From: Hermodice carunculata | Lineage: Eukaryota > Annelida > Polychaeta > Eunicida > Amphinomidae | Reading direction: 5' to 3' | DNA: 64,000 bases | Assembly: GCA_964020975.1 (NCBI GenBank) | Contig: CAXHWN010002692.1 | Coordinates: forward strand, 41,201 to 105,200 | Part shown: positions 47,621 to 59,361 of the stretch, piece by piece | Position numbering within the stretch: the first letter of the stretch is position 1 | How the letters are laid out: the number at the start of each line of letters is the position of its first letter | Position numbers and translations under genes: made by a program | Notes under the pieces: generated by a model | What the model was told of the DNA's origin: nothing | The model's database searches: none | What the model saw: the letters and a program-made list of their open reading frames with translations, nothing else

Positions 47621-47948
47621 CGCAAGTTTTCTTCGGGCCTTTCTCATCTTAAATTTGACGTGCAGCCTTTGCTTCAGCCTTTGCACTTTCACAAGGAATT
47701 ACGTCACAGTTCGCGTATTTATAAAGGAGAATATTTCCTGCACTCTCTGTCAGAAATTTACGCCCCATAAATTCATTAATTTGTGCACGTACTTTCTCAT
47801 TTATTTACTTCGTCCATTCAGTTGAGAACTGTACGATCCAATCAGCGTAAGTAATTGAGGTTGTAATGAATACTTAAAATTTATTTCTGCCTCTGCCCTA
47901 TTTGTAGTTTGAAACGAGAACTACATACACGTGAAACGGATCTATTAT

Positions 47949-48182
47949 TTTACGCTACCCCCCTTATATTAGAACTGAGCTTTCCTTGGCGTAGATTGGG
48001 CGTCATTGCCCAAACCATGCTAATGAAAGATGTTGCCCTGGAACATGTGTCATCCAAAATTTTCACTATTTTTTTTAAATCTTATTTTTTTTTTTTTTTA
48101 TTCATTAGGGTTGAAACTAGTCAAAAACATTGAAGCAGCCGACATTTGATCACCAGCCAGTTTAAGAGGAAAGGATTAGGCT
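47949..48182. mobile_element. Degraded TTAA MITE, second subfamily
   Basis: Interior 'gagctttccttggcgtagattgggcg', 'ctggaacatgtgtcatccaaaattttca' and right part 'ccgacatttgatcaccagcc agtttaagaggaaaggatta' match the 22021 copy. Terminal TTAA on both sides is mutated and a T tract has expanded at 48067-48100. Confidence 0.72.
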
Positions 48183-48467
48183 AATCCCGAAAACTAGTGT
48201 CAGGAAATTTTGCAGGAGAGGGAGACTGCAGCATGCGTGAACACGAAGTTTTGGGGTTTAGTTTTGTAGAAAAAATCTTGTTTTCTGTTAACTGGGAAAA
48301 TTCTATTCCGTGCATCAATATGCATCACATAAATGCGGCTTCTCTTTCCTGGACGCTTTAGTCCATACTAAACTCCGCCCCCGTACCTCCGTTATTGCAC
48401 AGCCTCATGCTAAATAACCATGCAGGTGCTAGTTTTGAATATTTAGTTATCGTCGGTTTATTTTATT
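48183..48467. promoter_or_regulatory. CpG-containing unique patch, possible regulatory DNA
   Basis: Part of a 48.3-48.8 kb patch with more CpG than its neighbours, including a GC-box-like CTCCGCCCCCG at 48371-48381. Just right of it, at about 48455-48473, plus-strand TTTATTTTATTTCAG resembles a splice acceptor. This is weak evidence for a promoter or exon; no start site can be assigned. Confidence 0.2.
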
Positions 48468-48782
48468 TCAGGCCATGTTGACCTGGGTCCGGGTCAGCTG
48501 ACAACAGACTGGGAACAGTTCTGACGAGCTCTTGTATGATGAAGGATGGGGTCGCGGTGGCTGCAGCGAGTCGACCACTCCACACTGTCTGATCATTTTA
48601 TTCATCAGTCTGCCGCAGTGACGTAGGCAGGCAGCATGGAGGAGCTCTCGTAATTTTACAAGGCCAGCGTGGTGGTGTTCTATCGATTCTCCCCACATAT
48701 GCCACACTGGATGTGCAAATAGCGGCAAAGCTTCCAGTGCGTCCCTACCTTCCCTGATTTGTGCTTGCAATGATATCATCAT
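48468..48782 (-). CDS. Weak candidate coding frame, unknown
   Basis: A 104-residue minus-strand frame from an ATG at 48782 to a TGA at 48468, followed within a few bases by AATAAA. Composition looks protein-like (three Trp, balanced charge, no low complexity) with stretches such as LFAHPVWHMWGESIEHHH and LVKLRELLHAACLRHCGRLM. I recognise no family. Frames of this length occur by chance elsewhere in the window, and no strong acceptor lies upstream. If real it would be a 3'-terminal exon nested upstream of the G-alpha exon on the same strand. The plus strand of the same patch has an acceptor-like site that could instead mark an exon there. Confidence 0.25.
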   Translation of the reverse strand: MMISLQAQIREGRDALEALPLFAHPVWHMWGESIEHHHAGLVKLRELLHAACLRHCGRLMNKMIRQCGVVDSLQPPRPHPSSYKSSSELFPVCCQLTRTQVNMA

Positions 48783-49005
48783 TTCAACAATGCTTCGGTG
48801 CCTGCGCGGAATTTCATTTTAAACTTATTGCTGCAAAACTCCCAATTGTTGAGAAACAGATCATCACTTGCATCTATCACGTTTCCAGTCAGAAAAAAAA
48901 ACAAAAAACAAAAACAAAAACAAAAAAAAAAACAAGGAAGAAATATTAATTTCAAGTGCGCTGGGGAGATAGACAGGTTCCCTGTTCACTTCGTAACTGG
49001 CACAG

Positions 49006-49006
<1 letters not shown>

Positions 49007-49085
<79 letters not shown>

Positions 49086-49130
49086 ATTGAAAGGTAAAGA
49101 AATTAATAATAATAATAATAATAACAAAAT
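49007..49130. repeat. (AAT)n microsatellite with duplicated tail
   Basis: (AAT)n to about 49080, then 'aacaaaattgaaaggtaaaga', a second short (AAT)n, and a second copy of the same tail. The tail was duplicated together with the microsatellite. Confidence 0.95.
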
Positions 49131-49384
49131 TGAAAGGTAAAGAGTGGCATGTAGAGTACATTTCTATATCGGGACATTTTCAGGTACATCAAACAATGAG
49201 CATAAACAAATACCAATCGAGGTGATGAAAATTGGTTTCATCGCACTGCAAAAATGATCTCATGGTTTTATGGGGGGGGGGGTGTTTTTTGGGTTTTTTT
49301 TTTTTTTTACTTTATGGTGTCAAATGTGAAGATACATGTAATTCAGCCAATATAAGAGCAGACTGACAGAGTAGACAGTGTTCA

Positions 49385-49530
49385 CAGGTGCACAATGCCA
49401 ACATTTTGTTAACAGATTTTATTTTCAAGACAACATTTACTGGAGCACAATGCCAACACTTTGTTACAGATTTTATTTTCAAGTTAACTTTCACTGGATC
49501 ACATGCCAACATAGATTTCATATTCAAATA
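49385..49530. repeat. Short tandem repeat, about 55-58 bp unit, 2.5 copies
   Basis: Unit GCACAATGCCAACAYTTTGT TAACAGATTTTATTTTCAAG then AACWTTYACTGGA. Diverged copies. Confidence 0.8.
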
Positions 49531-50835
49531 TGCTGCACTTTCTTCATCCCTCTCGTCATTCACGTTATATTTACGCTAAAATACCGACTTTGATGTCAGT
49601 CAAACAGTTGTTCGAAACAATTGCAACCCTTTTCGTACCTTGCATTCTCCATAAAAATAATCCCAATATGAAGTGTAGTGCCTCATTTAAATTATATCTC
49701 GGTTACATGACCAAAAGCACTCGCGTCTGCCCCAAACAGCAGACAAAAGGTTATACTATGATTAATTTGAGTACCAGGAACACGTAAGGAAAGTCGGACC
49801 TGTGCACACCGGCTCGGGCTGTGACGCTGTGCGGAGGGCTGATTAAAAACAAATCACGACAAAAGAATCGACTCTGGCGAAGAATGTATATAGCAACGAC
49901 TGATTAAACTTCCAGATGAGATGCGCATGTATGCATGGATGTAGGTACACGATTAGGGAAATAATCTGACGTTTTACTATGTTATAGCAACTATTCAGTA
50001 TGTTTACTCTCTCAATATTTTATTGTGAGAGTCGAAGACTCCCCAGAAATACCATCTGTAAAATCCTACAGAAGTTTTAATGTACGGATATCACTTGGTG
50101 CATGGTCCTGTCATCCAGTTCGAGGATTCAGCATTTGATAAACACACTAGTTTGGCATTAATCGACGTCTAACTTTCTTGTTATGCGATCATTTTGAAAA
50201 ACGCAAAAACGCAGACACAGTCTAAAGTTGAACCTGCTTTTGAGTTCCAACTGTCCCTCCTTCCTGATAGCAGTCCCTGTTCATACAAGTACCTATGAAT
50301 GTTTTCTGTTTCGGCAACTGTCCTCATCAAAATGAATATTTTCTTCCGAGTCCTTTGTGAACTCTTTCGGTGCTGGGTTTTTGGCTGTGTCAACAACTTT
50401 CTGCGGCGCCTGTATACCTTAAAAGTAGCCTCTCGCCTCCAGTGGTGTACCTATGGTTTTACTCTGAATTTATGACAAAGCCTTGCAACAAGCGACTTCT
50501 CTTCTTCTGGCTGTTTGCGTTCAAGTGTAAATGTCTGCGTTCAAGTGTAAATGTCTCTGTTCACGTTTATATCTTCGGAGGTCCATCCAGACAGCTAAGA
50601 TTGGTCTTATTACCATCATGGAAATATTTTTATTGCGTAATGATTAGATAGAACAAGACAGCGCTGGACAAGAACTTATACGACTGCTACTGTGGGAATA
50701 TTTTATTTTTTCCTTCCGTGAGCGTATGTGGGTCAAAGGATACACCACAAGCACGTTGTGTCCCAATCCGTCATTTGATAGCCTGAAGAGCTTGGGTTGC
50801 TGCTCTAGGCGTATTTTCATCAGAGCAAGATCTTA
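49531..50835. other. Unique non-coding stretch
   Basis: Contains a 20-bp triplication (tgcgttcaagtgtaaatgtc) at 50516-50570. Open minus frames at 50181-50396 are not recognisable. No exon called. Confidence 0.5.
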
Positions 50836-50837
50836 GA

Positions 50838-51160
50838 CAACTAAATGTGGGTGCAGTCTGGTTTGAATAAGATCGCGGACTGCTAAATGTGGGTGTCGTA
50901 TGGTTGGACCAAGATCAAGGACTGCCAAATGTGGGTGTCGTATGGTTGGACCAAGATCAAGGACTGCCAAATGTGGGTGCAGTAAGGTTGGACCAAGATC
51001 AAGGACTGCCAAATGTGGGTGCAGTAAGGTTGGACCAAGATCAAGGACGGCCAAATGTGGATGCAGTTAAGGTTGGACCAAGATCATGGACTGCAAAATG
51101 TGGGTGCAGTTAAGGTTGGACCAAGATCATGGACTGCAAAATGTGGGTGAAGTATAGTTG
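50838..51160. repeat. Minisatellite, 42-bp unit, about 8 copies
   Basis: Unit GGACTGCCAAATGTGGGTGC AGTAAGGTTGGACCAAGATC AA. Period shifts to 43 in the last copies (AGTTAAGG). Diverged relics seem to continue to about 51440. Confidence 0.95.
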
Positions 51161-53099
51161 GGCCATCGACGGGATTGACTCAGCAAAATTGGCCTCAGTG
51201 GGTGCATCTTGGTAAGCTTAAGCATTTGCTATTCTGAATGTTGTTTGGTTGCACTAAGTCCGTGGACTGCTATTGTGAAATTCGTCTAGTTAAGCACCGG
51301 GGCTTAGATTACAAATTTGGATGTGCAGTGGTGAGACCGATACTTTCTCCTGCCAAAGTCAGCAAGATTTGGAAAAACCAAGTAGATTGTAGCATCAAGG
51401 ACTTTGCTATTGTGGGCGTACCTTGCAAAGACCAAGAGGCATAGTTTCCTAGCAATAAATGGCAAATATGCAGTTGCCGGGACGAAGAGCTTGAGCTTCC
51501 ACTCGGGCACATTTTTGCAGGATCAAAATATTGTTGCTACCCTAGCTATTCTAAAAAGGTCTGGCGCCTGAACGTATTTTGTTGGAATACCTGCTACAAA
51601 TGTAGTTTGCCTTAAGACCAAGGTCTTGCGTGCATAGCAACAGAGCTTGTCAATCTTCACATCAAAAGAAAAGGTACCGATACAAATGTTAGAGGATTAA
51701 GAAACACCACAAAACAGGAAGTGTGTTTCAAGTTGGTAATTTTTCATTCAAATACTGTTTCACAATTTCTTCAACTACGATATCGCTGACCACAATTCTC
51801 GGAAACAACATTCAACGTGACTTGATGTGAATCCCAAAAAGGAAATATACAATGGGCACTTGTGTCTTTGGCTACATTGTCCTTGTTGAGACTCGTATTC
51901 TGTTTCATGTTATATTTTCATAATCAGGGTTGATTTCTCAAAGCCTCTTTGACCATAATGGCTATATTCCATAACTGTAACATCTTTTACAATACTTGGT
52001 AAAGAACAGGTAACTAAATAATTTGCAATCTTTCATTTAGCATATAATCCAGAAAGATGTCAGCTACCGAAAGCCAATAAAATTATATTTACATTTTATT
52101 TATAATTCTGTCTTAGAGAAACGATCCTTCATGACGCACTCTGGGCGTTTTGCGCTTTGACCAAACTACTTTCAATGAATAGAAGTAATTGCATGGGACT
52201 GGACACTCATTTTACCTGAAGGTGACCCTTGGATTTATATTTTGAATACAGAGATGAGCAATCCCAACCCTTCGTTTCTAATGTCACAAATCGTGGGTTC
52301 TCTCAACTTCATTTTACCTCAAAATAAACACACAAAATACAATATAAGTGATCGATCTATGTTGTTTCACGGCCCCATTGAAGGAATATCCCCATTCGTC
52401 TACCTGCAGCAAGACAAAGACATAGCGAAAGACCTGTAGACACCCGAGTCTGCACAGAATACTTGTAGCATACTTTAAATTTATACTTCTTAGTATGTTA
52501 ATTTATATTTCGTAGTCTGTGCATTGTTTCTAAGTATACTCGTATTTCTGGGTCCGAAACATGTTCTGAATGTTGCCCACTGAAGACACGTTTTTAAAAT
52601 TGAGGATGATATGGCATGTCTTCAAAATTTACCTGTGATTAGATTATGATAAAAATCAAATCGACAAAAAAATATATAGGAATAAACAAGGTCGGCCCAC
52701 TAATATGTTTTTGTATTGGGATCCTTATAAAATTTAATACAAATAAATTTGCTAATTTGGAAAAGGATTTTTTCCTGCCAAAGAGCCGTCAACGAATTGC
52801 TGGCTAATTGCTTCTTTCCATTTACTGGACCACGTATTATTTGACACTGCCGACCTTTGGCCTTTCTTTTTGTATGAGGGGCAACACATCATTTTCCCAG
52901 AAGCATTAAAAGTGAATGCTGTAATGTGTGTGTGTGTGGGTGGGGGGGGGGGGATCGCGGTGGTCACTTTAAATAGTGCATAAAACGATTTTAAAAAGTA
53001 ATCATAACAAAGTTCTGTATTGTTATTTTTGTTCTGGGATCCTGAAGTATAAAGAGAAGAAATACCCATGTCGTGAGGCCTATAATGCAACTTTGCCAA
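51161..53099. other. Mostly unique stretch
   Basis: After the fading edge of the 42-bp array, low-copy AT-rich DNA. A TG/poly-G tract lies at 52927-52953. No exon recognised. Confidence 0.55.
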
Positions 53100-53945
53100 T
53101 GCATATCCACTTGAAATTTTAAACAAGAGGACTGTGACAGTCCTGTGCACAGCTGACATGTGCATATACCCTTGCGATATTTTAAGATTTTCCCCCAAAA
53201 AGAACAAAGAAACTCAATCAATAAAAAAATCCACAATTCAATGGAGCATGTCCATTTGAACAAATCTGCTAGAGACCCACCCAAAGTACACTGCCACCAA
53301 GTTTACAGTCAATCTGACTGACGATTTCGCAGAAGTCAAAATGTGAATTAGCATTACAATGCCCATTGACTTACATAGAAATCAATATGAAAGGTGCATT
53401 TACCGACAAGTACTCGAATTGAAAAAAAATAAATAAAAATCAGGAATTCACAGCATTGCCTCTTAGTGAACAACTTTTTTGGCCCTTCCACAAGGAACAT
53501 ATCCACAAAGTTTCAGCTTAATATAAGTGACAGTTCTCGAGAAGTTGAAAATAGCAACAACACACGAAAAATCATAAAGTATCGAAAAAAAAATAGCAGC
53601 GCCACCTGGTAACAAATTCAGAGGTGAGAGTCCCTTGCAGTGTCCCTGTGTGATATCGAAGCAATTGGGTGAGCGGTTTCGGAGAATATGTTTTAATATT
53701 TGCCACCAAAAAGAACCAAAAAAAAAAAAAAATCATTAAAAAAAAAAAAAAAAAAAAAAAAACACACACACACTGGAGCGAGACCAATTGAACAATCTTG
53801 GTAGAGACGCACCCAACGTACATTGACACCAAGTTTGGAGTGAATCTGGCAGACGGTTTTGGAGAAGAAGTCGATTGTTGACGACGGGCGACAACGGACA
53901 ATGGACCATGAGATGAGCTCTGGTACTGACAAGACAGCTAAGCTA
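53100..53945 (+). repeat. Dispersed repeat with internal subrepeats
   Basis: Three or more diverged copies of 'gagacscacccaasgtacaytgmcaccaagttt' followed by 'gtgaatctgrcwgacgrttt...gaagtc' (around 53268, 53490 and 53800). The right end has CGACGGGCGACAACGGACAA TGGACCATGAGATGAGCTC, then 'agctaagctaaaaac'. I know this 'gacgacggacaatggaccatgagatgagctc' ending from dispersed repeats in marine invertebrate genomes. A-rich tracts at 53718-53762. Confidence 0.65.
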
Positions 53946-55129
53946 AAAACGAACACAAAAATAAAAAATAAATAAAAACATAAACAAAAAAAGCAGACTG
54001 GATTTTTACGTGTATTTTACTCTCTCGTGGGCAACTGAACTCGGAGGTCACCTCTTTTAATGCCAGGAAGTTTTGTTTCTGGGAGACGGATGGGTTCTGG
54101 GCAGGAGAAACGGGACGTTGTGTAATCCGACAATGATGAAAATGTTGAACCATCCACTTGCGTAGAGCCTGGCATCCCGGTCTCAATTTTTATTTTTAGT
54201 CTAGCTTGCTTCATACTAACTTAGGTGTTCAATTGTACAATAATTGTTGTGAACGCCCTTATTCGTGTTTGCGAGCCCCCATTTAAGAGTTAGTATCTGA
54301 CCCACATGTTACGTGGCACATTTCGGTGATTGGTTGTACATTGCCGAATACAATGTATTGTAAACAGGAAATGTTTACAGTGGAAGTAAAGATGTAAGGG
54401 CCTGACAGTCTGGAGCTTCCTGGCCGGCTTCCTGTTATCCATACCCATAAAGAGGTCTGCTTTCTAAACCGATTGCCCTCCTTGGATTAAGACAAAATCC
54501 GAGCCCAGGAAAGTGGTTCCTATGAGCATGCTCTTGTTGTAGAGCTCATATACAATAGGGGATAGCAAGAACATTAGCTTCTACTGCTCTCCTGTAGAGG
54601 GCATTTCAATCATTCAAAGCTAGAGTTTTGTATTTCCATTACCTTCATTGTAACTTACAGCTTAATAACTTTAAAACCATTGGTTGCAGAAACAGCAAAA
54701 TTTGTGTGGTAAAATTATATACATAGCTGAAATGTTCACATAAATTTTATTTTTGCAGCTTTAAAAGTATTCTTTTGGTTTGAGGTTAATTTAGCATGCA
54801 ATCCAATGGGAATACACATCTTGAAGAATTTTGTGTTTTGGATTGTGTATTCAGCTGAATACACAGTTAATTGGTTATTGTGATCTCTCCTATTCTCCTT
54901 CATGTTATTTTTTCATCAAAAATGAAATCAGTCAAAAAACATTTAATCAGACCAAAACAGAAGCCCATTTGTTTTCCCGTTCGAATAATATTAGAAGCTG
55001 ATCAGTGACAGCAAAACCCCTTCGCCAGGACGGAGGGACAGACAGATGGATGGACAAGTAGGTGACGACAATAACCCTCCAGTAGGTCAGGTTACTTGTT
55101 TAACCTATTGACAAAGCTTTGGTGCAAAT
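53946..55129. other. Unique stretch with a repeat end
   Basis: At 55019-55100, 'cgccaggacggagggacaga' and 'aagtaggtgacgacaataac' form the terminus of a second dispersed repeat. Otherwise unrecognised. Confidence 0.5.
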
Positions 55130-55737
55130 GCAATGAGCAGACATATTCTGGCAAGGCCATTTTTCTTCAATGCAGCACTGTGACCTAAATTGTGACCCAG
55201 TGACCTAGTTTTCGATAGGCACCTGAGGCATAGGACCAACTGTCATAAATAATTGATGAAGCTACATTCAATATTTTTAGATATTGTTAACAGCTTTTTT
55301 TCTTCAATGTAGTACTGTGACCTAAATATGTGCCCTAGTGACCTACTTTTCGATAGGTACCAGAAGCACCTGAATGGCCCTCTATGATAAAAATTTGGTC
55401 TCTGTAAAGTGAGTATTTCTGGAGATATGGCGTGGCTAGGCCATCTTCTTTAATGCAGTACTGTGACCTAAATATGTGACCTAGTTTTTACTAGGTGTCT
55501 GAGGCATCTTTAGGACCAGCTGTCGTAAATAACTGGTGCAACTACAATGAGTAGTTTAATATTTGAAGACATCATGGTATGACCATATTCTTCAATGCAG
55601 CACTGTGACTTAAATATGTGACCTAGTGACCCAGTTTTCAATAAGCATCTGGGGCATCCTTAGGTCCAACTGTCATAAATAATTGATGAAGGTACATTCA
55701 ATTTTTTTTTTAGATTTTGTGTTAACGCCGTTTTTTT

Positions 55738-55769
<32 letters not shown>

Positions 55770-55990
55770 TTTTTTTTTTTTTTTTTGCAATGAAGTACTG
55801 TGACCTAAAATGAGACCCAGTGACCTACTTTTCAATAGGCACCTGAAGCATCTCAATAACCCCCTGTGATAAAAATTTGGTATCTGTAAAGTGAGTATTT
55901 TTGGGGATATGGCGTTGAAAAGGCATGAACGGACGGACGGACGCGTAGGTGACGACAATACCCCTGCGGCCTTATGGGCCGAGGGGTAAA
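55130..55990 (+). repeat. Dispersed repeat with ~150-170 bp subrepeats
   Basis: Four to five diverged copies of 'caatgcagtactgtgacctaaat' then 'tgacctagtgacctactttt' then 'cgataggcacctgaggcat'. The body ends with 'ggacggacggacgcgtaggtg' 'acgacaatacccctgcggcc' 'ttatgggccgaggggtaaaaa'. A long T tract at 55740-55785 interrupts one copy. This is a dispersed family I know from marine invertebrate genomes; its autonomous partner is not evident here. Confidence 0.7.
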
Positions 55991-56251
55991 AAAGCCTTAT
56001 CCCTGATGTCCTCGCCAAATCGCAGGCAATTGGCTGCTAGTTGGCGGCACAGTAGCGACCCCTCAACATTTGCCCACGCAAATGCCTGTGGTTGGATGTA
56101 AACTCTTTGCTCTAGTCGCTAATTTCTTACTTACCACGCGCTGATTAAACTGGGCATCCATTGACCGGTTATCACTTCCCCGCTAAGTTGTTACTGCTTA
56201 GTGGCTAGCGACTATGTTCTTATTAAGTTGGTACCAGGTAGAGGGGGTGGC

Positions 56252-56508
56252 AAGGCCTTTTTCGTGAAGTGCTGTTTTCCGTGAATTGTGAAGCTATCAA
56301 ACGTTATCCTGACCCGCAAAAGGCCTGTTACTCGTGAACCATGATTTAGCATTTCAATAAATCGTGACGAGTAAAATCAAAGGCCTTTTTCGTGAAGTGC
56401 TGTTTTCCGTGAATTGTGAAGCTATCAAACGTTATCCTGACCCGCAAACGGCCTGTTACTCGTGAACCATGATTTAGCATTTCAATAAATCGTGACGAGT
56501 AAAATCAA
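56252..56508. repeat. Recent tandem duplication, 128-bp unit
   Basis: Two copies, offset by 128 bp, starting AAGGCCTTTTTCGTGAAGTG and ending CGTGACGAGTAAAATC. I see one substitution between them (CAAAAGGCC/CAAACGGCC), so the duplication is recent. Confidence 0.95.
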
Positions 56509-57237
56509 GATTTTATTCCTTAAATTGTAAAGATGTATGGAATACACCTTTTCGCCGTAGACTGTGGAAGTATGGCTTTAAATTCATGAACCGACCCCTC
56601 CCACTCCCTTGCCTCCTCTAGGTAAACAAGACATCCCATTGGCTACTTATCACTCTCTTGCTAAGCAGTCACCAGGTAAACAACACAATCCACTTTCTGG
56701 TTTTCTATTGTCCTAAGCTGCTGCTCTATTTGCTGTGCATTCCAAAGTAGCTTTCTGTACTGGTGTTGAATTGTTCTTTTCGAACTGCACACTGAGCACT
56801 TTGGAAATTGCACAAGCTGGGTTCCTTACCCCAAATTTATTGCTTGGATTTTGCTGGTGTGTTCCATATATGGCATCTTTCACACATGGAATGAAACCAT
56901 AGGTGAAGAAACTCGTTGCTTCCATCGGAAGTGGAAAGCATGTACAATAGCGAGTGGCATCGGGAGTCTAAATTCAAAAGATGTACACCAAACCCAGACC
57001 ATCACAAACGTACTGACATCCCATGCATTTGCATAGGACTCTTTCCACCAAGAAATGTGTGTGAGGTCCTACTTCGTCATGTCAGCAACAACATTGCGTT
57101 TATTATTCTAATTTGTCTACCTGTAACTATGGAACTGGATCAAAATTATTGCAACCCAACACACCTCATACTTGTGCCCCCGTGTCTACCTCTACCAGCC
57201 TTTCCCGCCCTGAGAAATGCATCTTGGGAATAGCTGC

Positions 57238-57238
<1 letters not shown>
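56509..57238. other. Unique non-coding stretch
   Basis: No recognisable exon, although both strands carry 60-105 codon open frames here. Confidence 0.5.

Positions 57239-57330
<92 letters not shown>
57239..57330. repeat. (AAT)n microsatellite
   Basis: About 30 uninterrupted units. Confidence 0.98.
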
Positions 57331-58151
<821 letters not shown>

Positions 58152-58264
58152 GCAAGAAGTATCCTAAAAGTGACAGTAAATACAGCTTTCATGTGTGGCT
58201 AGCTAGCATAATTTACTGGAAATTTACACTGTCTTACTATATACTAAATTATGGTAAGTCTGGC

Positions 58265-58640
58265 AGCAGGCACGTCAGCTACAAGGTTCCCACCTGAGCT
58301 CTGGCAGTGATCTACTATGTCAACACTTCAGCTACTAGGTTCCCACCTGATATCTAACAGTGATCTACTACGTCAACACTGCAGCTACTAGGTTCCTACC
58401 TGAGATCTGGCAACGATCTACTACGTCAACACTGCAGCTACTATAGGTTCCCACCTGAGATCTGGCAACGATCTACTGTGTCAACACTTCAGCCATTGGA
58501 TCCCCATCTGAGACCTGGCACAGATCTACTGTGTGCACACTTCAGCAGCTAGGCCCCCTCTTGAGATCTAGCACAAGTCTCGCTACACTTCAGTTACTGG
58601 TTCCCACCTGATCTCGCGCGGTGCCCCGTTCTAGCCACGA
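58265..58640. repeat. Minisatellite, about 53-bp unit, 6-7 copies
   Basis: Unit CAGCTACTAGGTTCCCACCT GAGATCTGGCAACGATCTAC TACGTCAACACTG. Copies to the right are increasingly diverged. Confidence 0.9.
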
Positions 58641-59121
58641 GGTCCCTGCTCTATATCTGATAGAAATTCTTCTGCAACACACTGTTTGCACAATTGACAT
58701 GTTGCAGTTGCCAAATTTTTGTTTCTATAAAGTTATTTCGAAGGGTGAGTGTATCATGGTTAATGTCAATTAAGGTACTATTCATCTCACAAATGGCTTC
58801 CTTTATATCGCCCTAAATTTTCCGAGTGTTTCCAAGCATTCTTTCTGTTGTAAATACTTTGAAGTCATATTTCACCTTGTACATTGGCCTATCCTTCAGC
58901 AGCAATGGTACAAACTAAATTCGTGGAAAGAAAGCTCTGCAGGCATAAGCTGCGACATCATATACATGTGGAATCTCACGAGCTGCAGATTTAGTGTACC
59001 TTTGGTGGTTTTATTGTAACATTCTTGGTAAGATTGATTCATGCTTCAAGATATATGGGGGGGGGGGGTGACGGGAGTCTCATCGCCTCTTGATACGCTG
59101 TCATCACACGCATGCAAAATT
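58641..59121. other. Unique stretch
   Basis: G tract at about 59058-59068. Nothing else. Confidence 0.6.
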
Positions 59122-59361
59122 TTAACTCTTTCAGTGCCAATCACGACTAAAGTCGATCTACTTAAGTAAGACTAGCCTGCATTATCATTAGAATGCCATA
59201 TTCGTATTCCTCGTAAAAAGACCTTTTATTCATGTACCAGCATGCCTATAATTCCAGAGAGAATATCCCAGGTCAACAACTTTTCTCGGCGCGCATTGCG
59301 CCCAATGCGCGCCGAGAAAAGTTGTTGACTCAGTCCAAAATTTGGCACTGAAAGATTTTAT
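59122..59361. mobile_element. TTAA MITE, hairpin subfamily, perfect hairpin
   Basis: Left end TTAACTCTTTCAGTGCCAAT with TTAA at 59122-59125; right end TTTGGCACTGAAAG, then a mutated TTTTA. The hairpin has 27-bp arms with no mismatch and a 4-base loop (CGCC); the left arm includes CTTTTCTCGGCGCGCATTG. A second small palindrome, 'gactaaagtc', lies near the left end. Confidence 0.92.

Noticed and set aside
56713-57233. Open frames on both strands as a transposase relic
   Set aside because: No catalytic motif or homology visible; frames on opposite strands overlap and neither is long.
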